Positions 24,563-35,649 of a stretch of 64,000 nt of DNA are shown here, one piece after another. The stretch spans positions 45,231 to 109,230 of the forward strand of contig JXTC01000319.1 in assembly GCA_002914845.1 (NCBI GenBank), in the 5' to 3' direction. Made by a program: the position numbers and the translations under genes. The notes beneath the pieces are model-generated. The model had not been told where the DNA came from and ran no database searches. It saw nothing but the letters and a program-made list of their open reading frames with translations. The stretch comes from Trema orientale (lineage: Eukaryota > Streptophyta > Magnoliopsida > Rosales > Cannabaceae). Within the stretch, counting starts at the first letter, position 1; the number at the start of each line of letters is the position of its first letter.

Positions 24563-24765
24563 CTCATGTCATTCATCCCAATAGTAGAATAAAAAATATT
24601 ATCCAAACCCAAGTGTTTAAGTTTTTCACTAGTGAAAATAATTCTTAAAGTTGCCAACTCATCTAATAAGACCTACTATTTTAAATTATTTTAAGTAATG
24701 AGTAATGTTAGAGACACTAAAATTTTACATTATCTGATGTACTATCTATTTCAACCATTAAATTG
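24563..24765. repeat. Direct repeat R, left copy (flanks long-TIR element)
   Basis: About 203 bp, from CATGTCATTCATCCCAATAG to CTATTTCAACCATTAAAT, recur at 25972-26175 in the same orientation with roughly 95 percent identity by eye. The element at 24766-25965 lies exactly between the copies. Confidence 0.85.
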
Positions 24766-25965
24766 GTCCCCAACTTATTACTATTTTGGCATATTGTTCT
24801 TTAACCTTTTTTTTGTGGCATTTAAGTACTAAACGTTTCTCTTTTTAGCACAATTGGTCCTTTTGGCATATTCCATCTAAAATTCTGTTAAAATTTATTT
24901 GAATGAGAGAAATTTTGCACCAATGATCTTAATTTTTCAATTGTTTAACAATTTGGTCCCTATTTTTTTTTTTGTATTCATATTTCCGATTAACAATATT
25001 GCATCTGCCAATCTTTTCGAAAATTTAAATTCTAAAAAATTAATTTTCTGAAAGATTGACAAATGCAATTACATAAACAAATGAACATTTAATGAAAAAC
25101 TATAAAACTTTTCAGGCTTATTTACTGCAAACAATTAATTAATTTTTTAGAATAACCATTCATAATTACGTGAACATTTAATGGATATAGTAATTTTTCA
25201 GTCAAATTTGACTAGTGTAAAAGCGTGTATGTAAAATTTTTTTAATTTTAAAATGATAAGATAATGAGAAATTTAGGTGGATGACCAAAATTTTAAATTT
25301 GATTAAGTAGATGTCCATTTTTAAAATTTTATAGCTAAATGTCCAGGTAGATATATTTTTACACTTGGTAGATACACAGATCTACCAATTTTAGTTACTG
25401 TTCTGAAATGCATTGAGTATATAATTTTTTATACTTGGTATATAAAATTTTACACTTGGTATATATGCATATATACCGGACATTTTGCAATAACTTTTGA
25501 CAAAGGGACATTTACTGAAATTAGGCCCAAAATTTGGTCATATTTCTATAAGCCCCTAAGATAATTATTTTTTGTTCATAAAGTTACTATAGTTTGACAT
25601 AAACTAAGATTTATTAGTACAATTTTTTTTTTGAATTTGGTTTTTAAATGAACTGTTTGTTTTATATCTATCTTTGAATTTTAATTTTCCGAAAGATTGG
25701 CAAATACAATATTGTTAATCGAAAATATGAATACAAAAACAAAAATTAGGGACCAAATTGTTAAATAATTAAAAAATCGAGATCAATTGTGTAAAATTTC
25801 TCTCATTCAAATAAATTTTAACAGAATCTTAGATGGAATATGCCAAAGGACCAATGATGCCAAAAAAAGAAACGTTTAGTACTTAAATGCTACAAAAAAT
25901 AGGTGGTGGACCAATATGCCAAAATGGTAATAGATTGAGGACAAATGGTGCCATTAACCCTTTAA
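24766..25965. mobile_element. Long-TIR (foldback/Mutator-like) element with a nested MITE
   Basis: Two arms of about 270-290 bp, 24766-25035 and 25672-25965, are inverted copies. Shared landmarks include CTATTTTGGCATATTG, AAACGTTTCT, GGTCCTTTTGGCATATTCCA and GATTAACAATATTG with their complements. No transposase frame is seen. A 292-bp MITE at 25266-25557 is inserted in the central spacer. The arms have diverged moderately, so the insertion is not recent. Confidence 0.75.
25266..25557. mobile_element. MITE family C, copy 1
   Basis: A 292-bp element begins GAGAAATTTAGGTGGATGACC and ends TATTTCTATAAGCCCCT, flanked by perfect 8-bp repeats AAGATAAT at 25258-25265 and 25558-25565. The ends are imperfectly inverted (ATGACCAAA is subterminal at both). 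A copy in opposite orientation is at 35357-35649. An eight-base target duplication suits the hAT group, but the termini are not classic. Confidence 0.8.
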
Positions 25966-25971
25966 TTTAAT

Positions 25972-26175
25972 TATCATGTCATTCATCCCAATAGTGGAAT
26001 GAAAAATATTATCCAAACCCAAGTGTTTAAGTTTTCCACTGGTGAAAGTAGTTCTTAAAGTTGCCAACTCATCTAATAGGACCTACTATTTTAAGTTATT
26101 TTAAGCAATGAGTAATGTTAGAGATACTAAAATTTTACATTATATGATGTACTATCTATTTCAACCATTAAATTT
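25972..26175. repeat. Direct repeat R, right copy
   Basis: This is the second copy of the 203-bp repeat at 24563-24765. It continues CCATTAAATTTTAAG beyond the point where the left copy is interrupted by the long-TIR element. Confidence 0.85.
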
Positions 26176-26363
26176 TAAGTAGTATGGACCTGTTTTAAGA
26201 TAAAATAATAGTTGAAATAAATATCACAATCGTAAGTTTTTCATACAATATTTATAGTGTCCTAATCTTTACTCTTTTAAGTAATCTATTACGTCTCCAC
26301 ATTAATGCCTTGTGAATGCATTCCAGTTTCTTTTACTAACTAATTTGTCACTACTAATTGAAT

Positions 26364-26960
26364 TAGGGATGTCAATAGGGCGGGATGGGACCGGTTTTAT
26401 GGTTACTATCCCCATCCTCATTATTATTTTACTATACCATCCCCGCATAATTCACCATTTAATTTGGTGCGGGGCAATTTCGAAGAATCCCCATCGGGGA
26501 TCGGTTTCCCTATTGGTATATCCGGGTGTCCGTTTAAAATCGTCATCTTGAATAAATTAAATAATCTTATATTAGTCCAAATCTTTTAAAAGTCTAAATA
26601 CATAAAAAAAAAATCAAAATTAAAGTTAACTTCGTTGAAAATTTCAATTTTAGACCTAAATAACTAAAAAACACATTCGAATAAAACTTTAACATGTTAG
26701 AATTGTCAAATGTAAAATATTTAATACTAAAATCATATAGCATATTATTCATTCATAAAGCTAACACAATCCCAAATAACTCAAACAATATTAGTATATG
26801 ACTATATATTATTAGATCTTTTTTTAAAAAAAAATATACTTGAATCATTATTATATAAAAAAATAGAAATTAACTTACATATAATCGGGGTGGGGTCAGT
26901 ACAGGGTACTAAATTCCAAGCCTGCCCTACCCTGCTAAATATTAAACGGAGAATCCCCAA
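26364..26960. mobile_element. Probable hAT-like element, right end unresolved
   Basis: TAGGGATGTCAATAGGGCGGG at 26364 is a typical hAT-type left terminus with a GC-rich subterminal zone. A matching GC-rich zone (CCTGCCCTACCCTGC, GAATCCCC) lies at 26920-26960. I cannot find a matching inverted terminus or target duplication, so the right end is probably deleted. Confidence 0.45.
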
Positions 26961-27438
26961 TATATGTCCCGTACTATTTATAACTGGTAAAAGTCCACCC
27001 TATTTGGACTGGTGTACTGCGATGTACCATCTCGTTCGGTAAAATTAACGTCTCTAAATTGAATTCCATACCAACTGATCATTAGTCTTAGTCTTCGTTC
27101 AATTAAAAATTTATCAATGTGTGACGTCACCTGTAAAATAGTGTACAATATGCTAAACCAATTATAAAGCAATAACTATAGTAAGAATATTTACTCCGAA
27201 TAATAAATGTCTTTTTATGGGTTTCTCGAACTTGGAAACAATGTATAATCGAAGCACAAAGTTTAAAATATTTATCGCTTTTCCGACAAAATGGATAGAT
27301 TTTCAGTTTAAATACGGACATGATAAGCCTCAAACTAAAGTATATCTTTCTTTTCAAAAAAAAAAAAAAAGCATATATATCTTTGTTAAATCTGTCTCCA
27401 ATGTGTCGAGCACAGGGAACTCAACGACTTGCATGTAT

Positions 27439-27512
27439 GACACGTGTCAGTTAACGTGGCGTGACTCAGTCTCCTTGACCACTTATCCTGTCTTGTTTTC
27501 CCCTTATATAAA
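27439..27512 (+). promoter_or_regulatory. ABRE/G-box cluster and TATA box of the LEA gene
   Basis: The palindrome GACACGTGTC (27439-27448) and ACGTGGC (27454-27460) are ABA-responsive elements of the G-box class. TATATAAA (27505-27512) lies about 50 bp farther on and about 127 bp upstream of the start codon. Paired ABREs near a TATA box are typical of LEA genes induced by ABA, seed maturation or dehydration. GTGACGTCAC, another ACGT core, is at 27120-27129. Confidence 0.7.
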
Positions 27513-27638
27513 CATGGCATGAGACCTGAGCCTCATACTCGAGTAACTTATAAAGGTTCTTTCAAACACTGTTGTATATACATACAAGTTTATTAGAGTT
27601 TTACCCTCTGATCTGTACGGATATACAGAGCTGAAAGT

Positions 27639-28189
27639 ATGCAATCTGCAAAGGAGAAGCTCAGCAACATCGCTAGCTCTGCCAAGGAGCACATAGAAGT
27701 GTATAAAGCTAAAGGTGAAGAAAAGGTATATATATATATATGTATATATATTCATATATACAGAATAGATATAAAGACACATGCGTGATCGCTTCTATAT
27801 TTTATACACCACGTTAATTGTATTATATTGTCATCCGTATTTATATATTACTGTGTATAATATGATATACTTTTCAGGTAGAGAAAGCAGCAGCGAGGAC
27901 GGAAGAAGAGAAAAAGATTGCAGAAGAACGTAGAAAGGCCAGGGAGGCTGAAGCCAAGAGAGAACTGCACGAGGCCAAAGCTAAGCATGCAGCCGAGAAA
28001 TTAAGCCGCAAGCAACGTCATCTTCACCACCACCCCGATCCACCGCTTGTTGGCGGCACCACCGCCACGGCCACCGACCTGCACCACGGGCACCACCACC
28101 AGCCCGTTGGAACTGCCAACCCAATGGCCGGGGCTACCGCACCAACTTATCCTTTGGGAAACCAATTTCCCGGGAACAAGCATAAGTAG
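27639..28189 (+). CDS. LEA4: Group 1 (LEA_1/LEA4-type) late embryogenesis abundant protein, two exons
   Basis: Exons 27639-27725 and 27878-28189 give 132 residues. Residues 1-75 are an Ala/Glu/Lys-rich amphipathic segment beginning MQSAKEKLSNIASSAKEH, the signature of the LEA_1 family (PF03760). It is predicted to be disordered in water and helical on drying. The tail is rich in His, Gly and Pro, with HHHP and HHGHHHQ runs, and ends GNQFPGNKHK. The intron falls after residue 29 (EEK|VEK), the normal place for this family. These proteins protect enzymes and membranes in seeds and water-stressed tissue. The His-rich tail suggests metal binding, which is inference. The promoter ABREs fit this role. 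The Arabidopsis relatives are LEA4-1, LEA4-2 and LEA4-5, and the position next to FdC2 points to LEA4-1. Confidence 0.93.
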
Positions 28190-28874
28190 TATTTTTTTTT
28201 TTTTTTTTTTCTGTTCGTTTGTTTTCAGTTTATGTAGGTGTGTTTTGTAGCTAATTATTCCTTTTTAGACTCGTGTACTTTCCTATTTTCAGTAGCGGAT
28301 AGTATGTACTCCTCCTAGCCCAACTAAATCCATTGGTTTCTTTAAAATTTTTGGTTTTTTTTTTCTTTTTTTTTTTTTACTTTTTCTTTTAAATACTCTT
28401 CTTTTCTTATTGATGTGCATAATTCTACAAAATATGTCCGATTACTCTTATTATTACATCACAGTTCATCGTTTAAGCTAAACAATGGGCATAAGATGAG
28501 CTCTAATGTAAACTATATATAGTTAATTAATTGCTAAATAAGGTAAGAGTTGGAACAAGTTTAAGGAAGAAAAAAATCCGTAAATTTAAAGAGCAGCAGC
28601 TAATAGTACAAATGAAGATCAGCAAAAAGGAATCAATTACCAATCCCAGAAGACCAACTTATCGACACTGATATATGATACAAATTTGGGCCACGAACAA
28701 GTTGACACCAGCGCAAAACAGAGTGAGGCACATGACAATAGAACCATTGCCAAGAACAAATTGGTAACGGTGGGATCATGATGCTGGTGGTACCACAGAC
28801 AGGAATGTCAGGAAACCCAAAATCCAAAATCTAATGAGAATTTTCATTTTTGTTGTGAGATTTATCAATTGTTG
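28190..28874. other. LEA 3' region and convergent spacer
   Basis: The LEA stop codon is followed by a poly-T run and pyrimidine-rich 3' sequence. The rest, up to the stop codon of the minus-strand gene at 28875, shows no gene. Confidence 0.6.
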
Positions 28875-31800
28875 TTATACCAATTGGAGCCTGCCCTGGT
28901 GTTCTACGTATTGTTGGATTCTGCCATCATGCAATAAGACCTGCTTCTTAACTTTGGCAGGTCTGGTGCTGTATTTCACTTGGAACCTTGGAAATGGCGT
29001 CCTTTCGTTCTCCGCTGTGCTAGTCGATGATGTCTCCAGGGTGACTTCGTCGAAGAACTCGTCGGCTACATCTCCATCTTCGTCTATCCTTAATCGCTTT
29101 GCATACCATCTGAGACCCTGTGGATAGAAAGGAGGAACAGAAAAGTTTTACCAACCTTGCACTCTTAATTTTGATATATATTTCCAGGAAAAGCGACTCT
29201 CAAGAAAAATAGAAACACGAGGACACGGATCCAGAAAAAGAATCAGATCCTCTTCTCTCATTTTGTTCATGTTGTTGCTGGTAAAGAGAAAAAAGGATCA
29301 AGTCAGAACACAGGTGTTGAATCAGCAAAGGGGCGGTGGTAATCAACAGAGTATTGCTTATTAGCTGAGGTTGAAACAAGGGAATCAGCCTTATTTAAGA
29401 CGATGTCCGGAAGACAATTCCAGACGAAATAATGCTAATCACTATATAGCACAAACCCTCCACATATAGTCGGAATACAGCACATAAGTATGTTCCAAAA
29501 TCCAAGAGAGGTTTAAGACTTCTTTCTTGAAGAAGAGAGAGGTGTTAAGCAAAGAAGAGAGTAAATAATATCCCAGCCTACTTATAAAAGAATACATAAT
29601 CTTATGTATATACCCTAAAGAAAATAGGGGTTGGGAATATTGATTTTTACTCCTATACCAATTTCATATCCCTTATGGTGCCTTATAGCTGCCTACCGTG
29701 CACTTGTCTTGGCTACCTTAGCATTGTATATCAAGATGACAACAACAACAGCAGCAACAAAACGTCGTATAAAAGCAGCAACTACAACTACGGCATAAAC
29801 GAATCACTAGATTCAGGTTCTGAAGGCTGGAACATTCACCTATACATATGACAATTATTTTTAAACATTCTCCACCTAAGGTGGAGCATTACTTACAACC
29901 ACTAAGTTGTTACCGTGTAACCAGCAGTTTAACTTTCTGCTCTATAACAAAATGATATGAAAGCAAGCGAATAATATAAAGAAATCAGTAATAGGATGGT
30001 TAAACAAACATTAAGACGAGGAAAAAAAGAAAACTGAAGCTTTTTCTACTGTAATATCCAAAATGGAACATGCTACCATTGTGCACCCACAAAAAACTAC
30101 TATTTTTNACAAAAAAAGAAGGTACACAAAATAGACTTGAAAATTTTTCAACCCAAACAATGGTCTTCTATGTACTGATACACGTTGGCTGCAGCAAAAC
30201 ATGCAGGAACTTCGTTGACCAAGCATGCAACTAAAACGTAATACTCATAATCATAGGTAAAGCCTAAAGGCCCAGGAAGACTTAATATCATAGAAACCAT
30301 CAAAGTAGTCATTACCCAACTCCAAGTTGGCTACCAAAGATGCAGACCAAGAAAATAAGGCACAAAGGTAGGGACAAAAAAATAAAATAAAAATTAAAAA
30401 AAAATGGAAGAAACAAATGTACTCAGTAGCAGACCACATCCCATAAATCTAACAGAGCAGCAAACAAACTGACAATATAGCTCACATTTCCGATGTACAT
30501 AGAAGGATCTTTCATTTGCCCTGATTTGTATTTGAGTTTTCCAAATTGAACCTACACTCAAAGTTCCACCTTCATCTGTTTGCCTTGAAGAGAATTTAGT
30601 TTTTACTAGGAGCAGTCTTTTTATAGTTCTGCAGCTTTCTAGAATATACACTAATTGCCAGATAGCTCAGCAATATATGCCACAATGAAACCTAGTATTG
30701 CCTCAACTCATCCTCCACAAGAAATGGTATGAGCCCAATGTAAATAAAATATCCTCACATCAGAATCTATAAAATCATATAGCTCTTGGTATATACTACT
30801 TAAGATCTGATCAATGAAAAATGAAAAGAAGAGTACACCCCTAAGCTCAGCAAACGGTGAATTGATGAGCCAGTAATTGTATTCCGTAGTTTTATGCTTT
30901 TAATTGGAAATAATATCAGACTACAATAAGTGAGAGGGGGAGAATCTTTTTTTCTTTTTTGAAGTAGAAGCAAAGTTAAGTCGTTACTTAAACTCAAGGT
31001 CATTTTGAAAGGAAGAAAGGGAGAAGGACAACCTTTTGCGAATAAAACATGATGGATACTTTATCAATGCTAGGCTGCTAGTAAAGTAAATTTGGACCCT
31101 GGAGGAAACTTACTCGAGAGATAAAGGAAGATTAGAGCTAACCTCAGATATTTTTTCCCCTAATGCATAAGGGAATCAGAGAGGCTGAGCATAATAAACC
31201 AAGATATACAAGAGGTTAGTAGAATACACCACACACGGAGTTCTTATCTACTCGTCATTTGTGTCCTTGAGAATGGTCAAAAGAAATGTTAGCAATAAAC
31301 ACAATTTCATACTCAAAATTCAAATCATAAAGAGAATATTCATTTAATCATTATCATGCTTCCTTTGTTTCATTTTGGAAGCAGAAACCGACACTCAGCG
31401 AGAGATGAAGAAATCTTCAAGCATAAAGAAGCACAGACATCCTAGAGAATATGTGAATCTTAAGGGTGGAAAAAAGTCAATCTAATTTGACGTTCAGTAA
31501 TGTTCTTGCATAAATTAATTTAATTAAGAAAAAAGGAAAATTGCACCGATTTGACTACCCAACTACAGCTCCAAGTCAACAATGGCTCAATTCCACACAA
31601 AAGTGATAACAATCAGACACATAAATCAATTCGATCTAAATACAAAATCACTAAAAAAATTACGAAAATGATCCGATCCTATCTCATAACAGAAACCCAA
31701 ATCAGAGATTCAATAACTTTAAGCTACAATGGAAATTCTAAGATTTGGGTTTGCTTCAATTCGTCCCTAAATCTTAATTCAAGCCCGCAAATTCAACTTT

Positions 31801-32165
31801 TGAAAAAAAAAGAAATACATATATATACACATATTACACAAGAAATGAAAAATTATCACATTAAACTAATCAGTCAACGAAAAAAAAAAAATTAACAATT
31901 GGGGAAAAACGACAAGAACCTGAACACCACCATCGCCGGAATCAGAAGGAGCAAGAAGTGGGCCGGGCTGAGATCGGTCGACGGCGACCTGGACTGGAAC
32001 GCTGAAGCCTTTTCTGGGAAGCTCAGTTTCCTTGAAATGGGCCCGATTCCGAGCTTGAGAAGCAGTAGTATTAATGGCGTCGTCGTCTTCTTCTTCGTCC
32101 TTGAGTTCGTGGTTCTCGTCCTTGACAAACCCTAGCAACCCCGCTACTCTCCTCAAGAACCCCAT
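28875..32165 (-). CDS. Unnamed plant protein, 162 residues, two exons
   Basis: Exon 1 (31920-32165) and exon 2 (28875-29117) join in phase across a 2.8-kb intron (CAG|GTTCTT to CACAG|GGTCTC). The start is the ATG at 32165. The frame is open further upstream but contains no other ATG. The N terminus MGFLRRVAGLLGFVKDENHE is basic and hydrophobic, then strongly acidic (DEEEDDD). A Pro-rich middle (FSVPVQVAVDRSQPGPLL) precedes a dense segment starting GLRWYAKRLRIDEDGDVADE, then a basic end. No signal peptide, membrane span or catalytic motif is evident. Clean splicing, balanced phases and protein-like composition make this a real gene. I do not recognise a named family, so the function is unknown. 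Confidence 0.75.
29312..29885 (-). mobile_element. Possible solo-LTR-like fragment in the intron of the unnamed gene
   Basis: Read on the minus strand, a TATA-like TTTTATAAG is followed by a pyrimidine-rich leader (CTCTCTTCTTTGC, ACACCTCTCTCTTCTTC), and the piece ends GATTCAACA. This layout resembles a Copia-type LTR. No matching second LTR, target duplication or internal domain was found, so the identification is tentative. Confidence 0.3.
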
Positions 32166-33562
32166 CTCTCCCAAAATCCCTAAAACTCCCAACCCCACCA
32201 ACCAGAATCGCCGACGAGACGACACCGTGTTGATGCCGCCGATTACTGTCTTCTTCTTCTTTTTTTTTCTCTTTTAATTTCTTTGAATTTAATCTTTCAA
32301 GATTTTTTTTGGATTATTATTTTCACTTTCAGAAGCAAAATACTACTAGATGCCACATTCTATTCGCCTCGCACATATGTTGCATCCAACTATATTGCGT
32401 CTCTAATTTTCTTTTTTCTTCGGTCTACCATTTCCTCTCCTTTTTAATTTACTTTTTTTAAAATATAAAAAAATAAAAAAAAAACTCCCCTGGACCACGT
32501 TCACCGAACAATGATATTATTATTGAAAATTATGACGTTAAATAAAAACTCCCCTTTTTTTTCATCAATAAAGATTTTTTTTTTCATTCAAAAAAATAGA
32601 GTTTTTTTTTTTGTTTAGATTCTTATTTTCTTTTATATTTACCTATCAAATTATGTAAAGTATCTCTGTAAGTCCCGACATTATTTGAAGTTTTAACCTT
32701 GTTCTATATATCACTAATATCGTCACTTTGTTTGGTCAAACAGATTACTTATCTAAATTTTAAACCAACTATCTAAAATTATGACTCCAACTAATTCTGT
32801 CTCTCTGCATGCCAAATGGCAATTTTAGTTGTTTATGGAGCAAAGTTGAAACTTTTAACAGTTTGGGTATATAGACATTATACATAGTTAGGTGGCGAAT
32901 GTAAACTTTTTTTTTTTTTTTTTGGTTATTATACTATTATAAATACTTAAATACTTTGTTGAGACGTATGAAATACACAAATATGTATTACTTTTGGGTA
33001 ATTCATGTTAATACATGTAAAAGGGAGTATTTCTCCTCATATGTAGGGTGGTTTCCAACGAGTATCTTTTGTTTTTATTACGCCGATTGGTATTTTTACT
33101 AAATTAAAAGTGACCTACAGTAGCATGTTAGTTTGTACTTATTTTCATCTAATTTCAATTCATAAAAGGTTTACGTTCATTTCAACTTTCAACTCCATTC
33201 TATGTGCATTTAAAATAAATTTTACTTTTAAAAAAAAATTTCTAATAAAAATTAGTAGGTCCATATTTCATTAAAAAGATATTCTAATTAAGAAAAACAT
33301 TCTGACAATTCAAAAAAAAAAAAAAAAACTCCATAACTTTTGAATCTCCAAAGATTTTTGAAAGCCATGCCAAACAAAAATTGAGTTTTTAGATTCTTTT
33401 TTTTTTTCTTTAATTCTTTACGGGTAATAAGTGAAAGGCATTTTAGATGGCAAATTAAGGAGAAAATTTATAATCAATTGATTACTTGTTCTTGATCTAA
33501 TTATATTCTTTAAATGGAAAAATACCACAAATTAAATGGACCAAATGGTTTGCACGGGTAAT
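32166..33562. other. AT-rich spacer upstream of the unnamed gene
   Basis: The first part is the presumed 5' UTR and promoter of the minus-strand gene, with a TTC/TTTT-rich stretch at 32247-32275 that reads GAA on the transcript strand. The remainder is AT-rich with many homopolymers and no coding signal. Confidence 0.6.
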
Positions 33563-33570
33563 CTGTACGC

Positions 33571-34315
33571 TAGAGATGTCAAATGAATTAGGCCACCTAT
33601 TTGGCATGAGGGCATGGCACGACAAAATCTATGTCGAGCATAGCACGACATGAGATGACTTTGAGTCGTGTCAAGCATGGCACGAGATATTGGATCGTGC
33701 CGAGCTTTAGTTTTGAGCATTATGGGTTAGCACGACACGGCACGACCTTAGGCACGAGCACTACACAAGCACGACACGACGGAAAAAGTATGAAAAGCAT
33801 GACTCTAAATACTTTAAAAAATATTTAATTTTATTTTGTTATATTATTTATATATGCAAATTTTGTATGTCTTTTTGGTTTTTGCTTATTAATAAACTCA
33901 CTTTTCTTATTCTTTCTTTTAAAAATAATTTTACATTAGTGATTTTTAATTGAATACTTTCTTTTAAAATAACTATAGGTATATTATATATTTTCTTTTC
34001 AAAATATAATTATTTAATTAAATATTTTTAAAAAAATTCAGAAAATATTGACTGTTACAATAATTTGATAAGTCGACCGAAGATTGGCATGTTTAGCACA
34101 CTATGTTCGGCACGACAATGGCTTAGCACAAACACGAGCACGACATGAGCACGACATAAGATGTACTTATGCTTGTGGGCCATATCGGGCCTAGAGTTTT
34201 TGAAACTTTGGCCAGCACGAGCACGGCACGATATTTTGTTGAGCCATGCGAAGCACGACACAAGGCACGAGCGGGCTTATCTTTCATAGCCAACACGACC
34301 TATTTGACATCTCTA
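33571..34315. mobile_element. hAT-like non-autonomous element rich in CACGA repeats
   Basis: This 745-bp element has inverted ends TAGAGATGTCAAAT and ATTTGACATCTCTA. Near-perfect 8-bp repeats flank it: CTGTACGC at 33563-33570 and CTGTACAC at 34316-34323. Both subterminal zones, about 200 bp each, are packed with GCACGACA and GCACGAGC motifs, in mostly inverted arrangement, around an AT-rich core. Such subterminal repeats are where hAT transposases bind. No transposase is encoded. Confidence 0.85.
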
Positions 34316-34447
34316 CTGTACACCCGTATGGCTCACCCACTTGTGATCTTTTCGTATCTAATTCTTTCAAGAGTTTTTTAACAAAACTAAATTTTTTAGA
34401 TTGAGTTAACAATAATATATATATATACATATGGGCACCAATTCAGT

Positions 34448-34680
34448 AAGTATTTTTTTTTTACCTATTTATACATATTGTTTTGTCCAATTAAAATTTA
34501 TCACACACGTCTTTTCATGATAAAAAGTAGAGAGAAAAAAAGTATTAAATAATATGTATTTATTGTTAATTATTTTTTCAACTACTCAAATTATGGTAGT
34601 CGTTTAATGATCCAATGGCAAACAAAAAATACCTATAGATAGGTAAAAAAAATAATTACTAGATTATGACCCTACTAATA
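34448..34680. repeat. Dispersed repeat family B, copy 2
   Basis: Same family and orientation as 23137-23340. It starts TTTTTTACCTATTTATA and ends ATACCTATAGATAGGTAAAAA. Both copies contain AACTACTCAAATTA. Confidence 0.6.
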
Positions 34681-35356
34681 TATAATTTAATTTTTCCACG
34701 CCAAACAAATATAATTTTGACATGAATTAATTTAGAATTTGACATCTAATGTAATTTAACGTTTATATTATCTCTAATTAATAATTGTGTCTTATTAATA
34801 ATTGTGTGAGAACTAAGAAGTAGTATACAGAAACATTAAATTAAAATTTCTATGTTGGTATCTCATATGGACCATGTGGTGAAAATAGAATTCCAATTGC
34901 CATATACTTGATAGAATCGTTCTTTAATAAAAACTTGTTAATTACATGGGAGACTGTTATTAGTAATAATATAATGACGTACATTTTCACTTAACTTTGT
35001 AAATTTTTGTATTATGGAATAAAAATTCAAGCATTATACTCAAAGATATTAAATTAATAAAATTTATAACTAATTAGTGCACAATTATTCATTTTGTATC
35101 TAATTTGATTATGAGAAAATATGTATTAGTGCTATTATATGTATTATACTCACCTACTTTGTCATATAATGGTAATTGATGTTAGAATAATTTGAATTTT
35201 CACTTAATTACTTAAAAAATAAAATAAAAATAAAAACTCCTCTATTTTTCAAATAATTTTAGAATAGGACAATATGCAATAGTGTTATATTATGTATTCT
35301 AGTGACTTACTAAGTTTAACGTATCTACTAAGTGGATATATGATGGTAATTTTATT

Positions 35357-35649
35357 AGGGGCTTATAGAAATATGACCAAATTTTGGGCCCAATTTCAGT
35401 AAATGTCCCTCTGTCAAATGTTATAGCAAAATGTCCGGTATATATGCATATATACCAAGTGTAAAATTTTATATATCAAGTATAAAAAAATTATATATCT
35501 AGTGCATTTCAGTACAGTAACTAAAATTGGTAGATATGTGTATCTACCAAGTGTAAAAATATATATACCTGAACATTTAGCTATAAAATTTTAAAAGTGG
35601 ACATCTACTTAATCAAATTTAAAATTTTGGTCATCCACCTAAATTTCTC
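35357..35649. mobile_element. MITE family C, copy 2
   Basis: This is the reverse-complement copy of 25266-25557. It begins AGGGGCTTATAGAAATATGACC, ends CATCCACCTAAATTTCTC, and is 293 bp long. Near-perfect 8-bp repeats flank it: ATTTTATT at 35349-35356 and ATTTTAAT at 35650-35657. The two copies are about 90 percent alike by eye and define both boundaries. Confidence 0.8.

Noticed and set aside
28834-29127. Plus-strand open frame of 97 codons
   Set aside because: It is the antisense shadow of exon 2 of the minus-strand gene, which has matching splice sites and phase.
31866-32225. Longer N terminus for the unnamed gene, starting at a GTG upstream of the chosen ATG
   Set aside because: Plant nuclear genes rarely start at GTG, there is no upstream ATG in frame, and MGFLRR makes a natural start at 32165.
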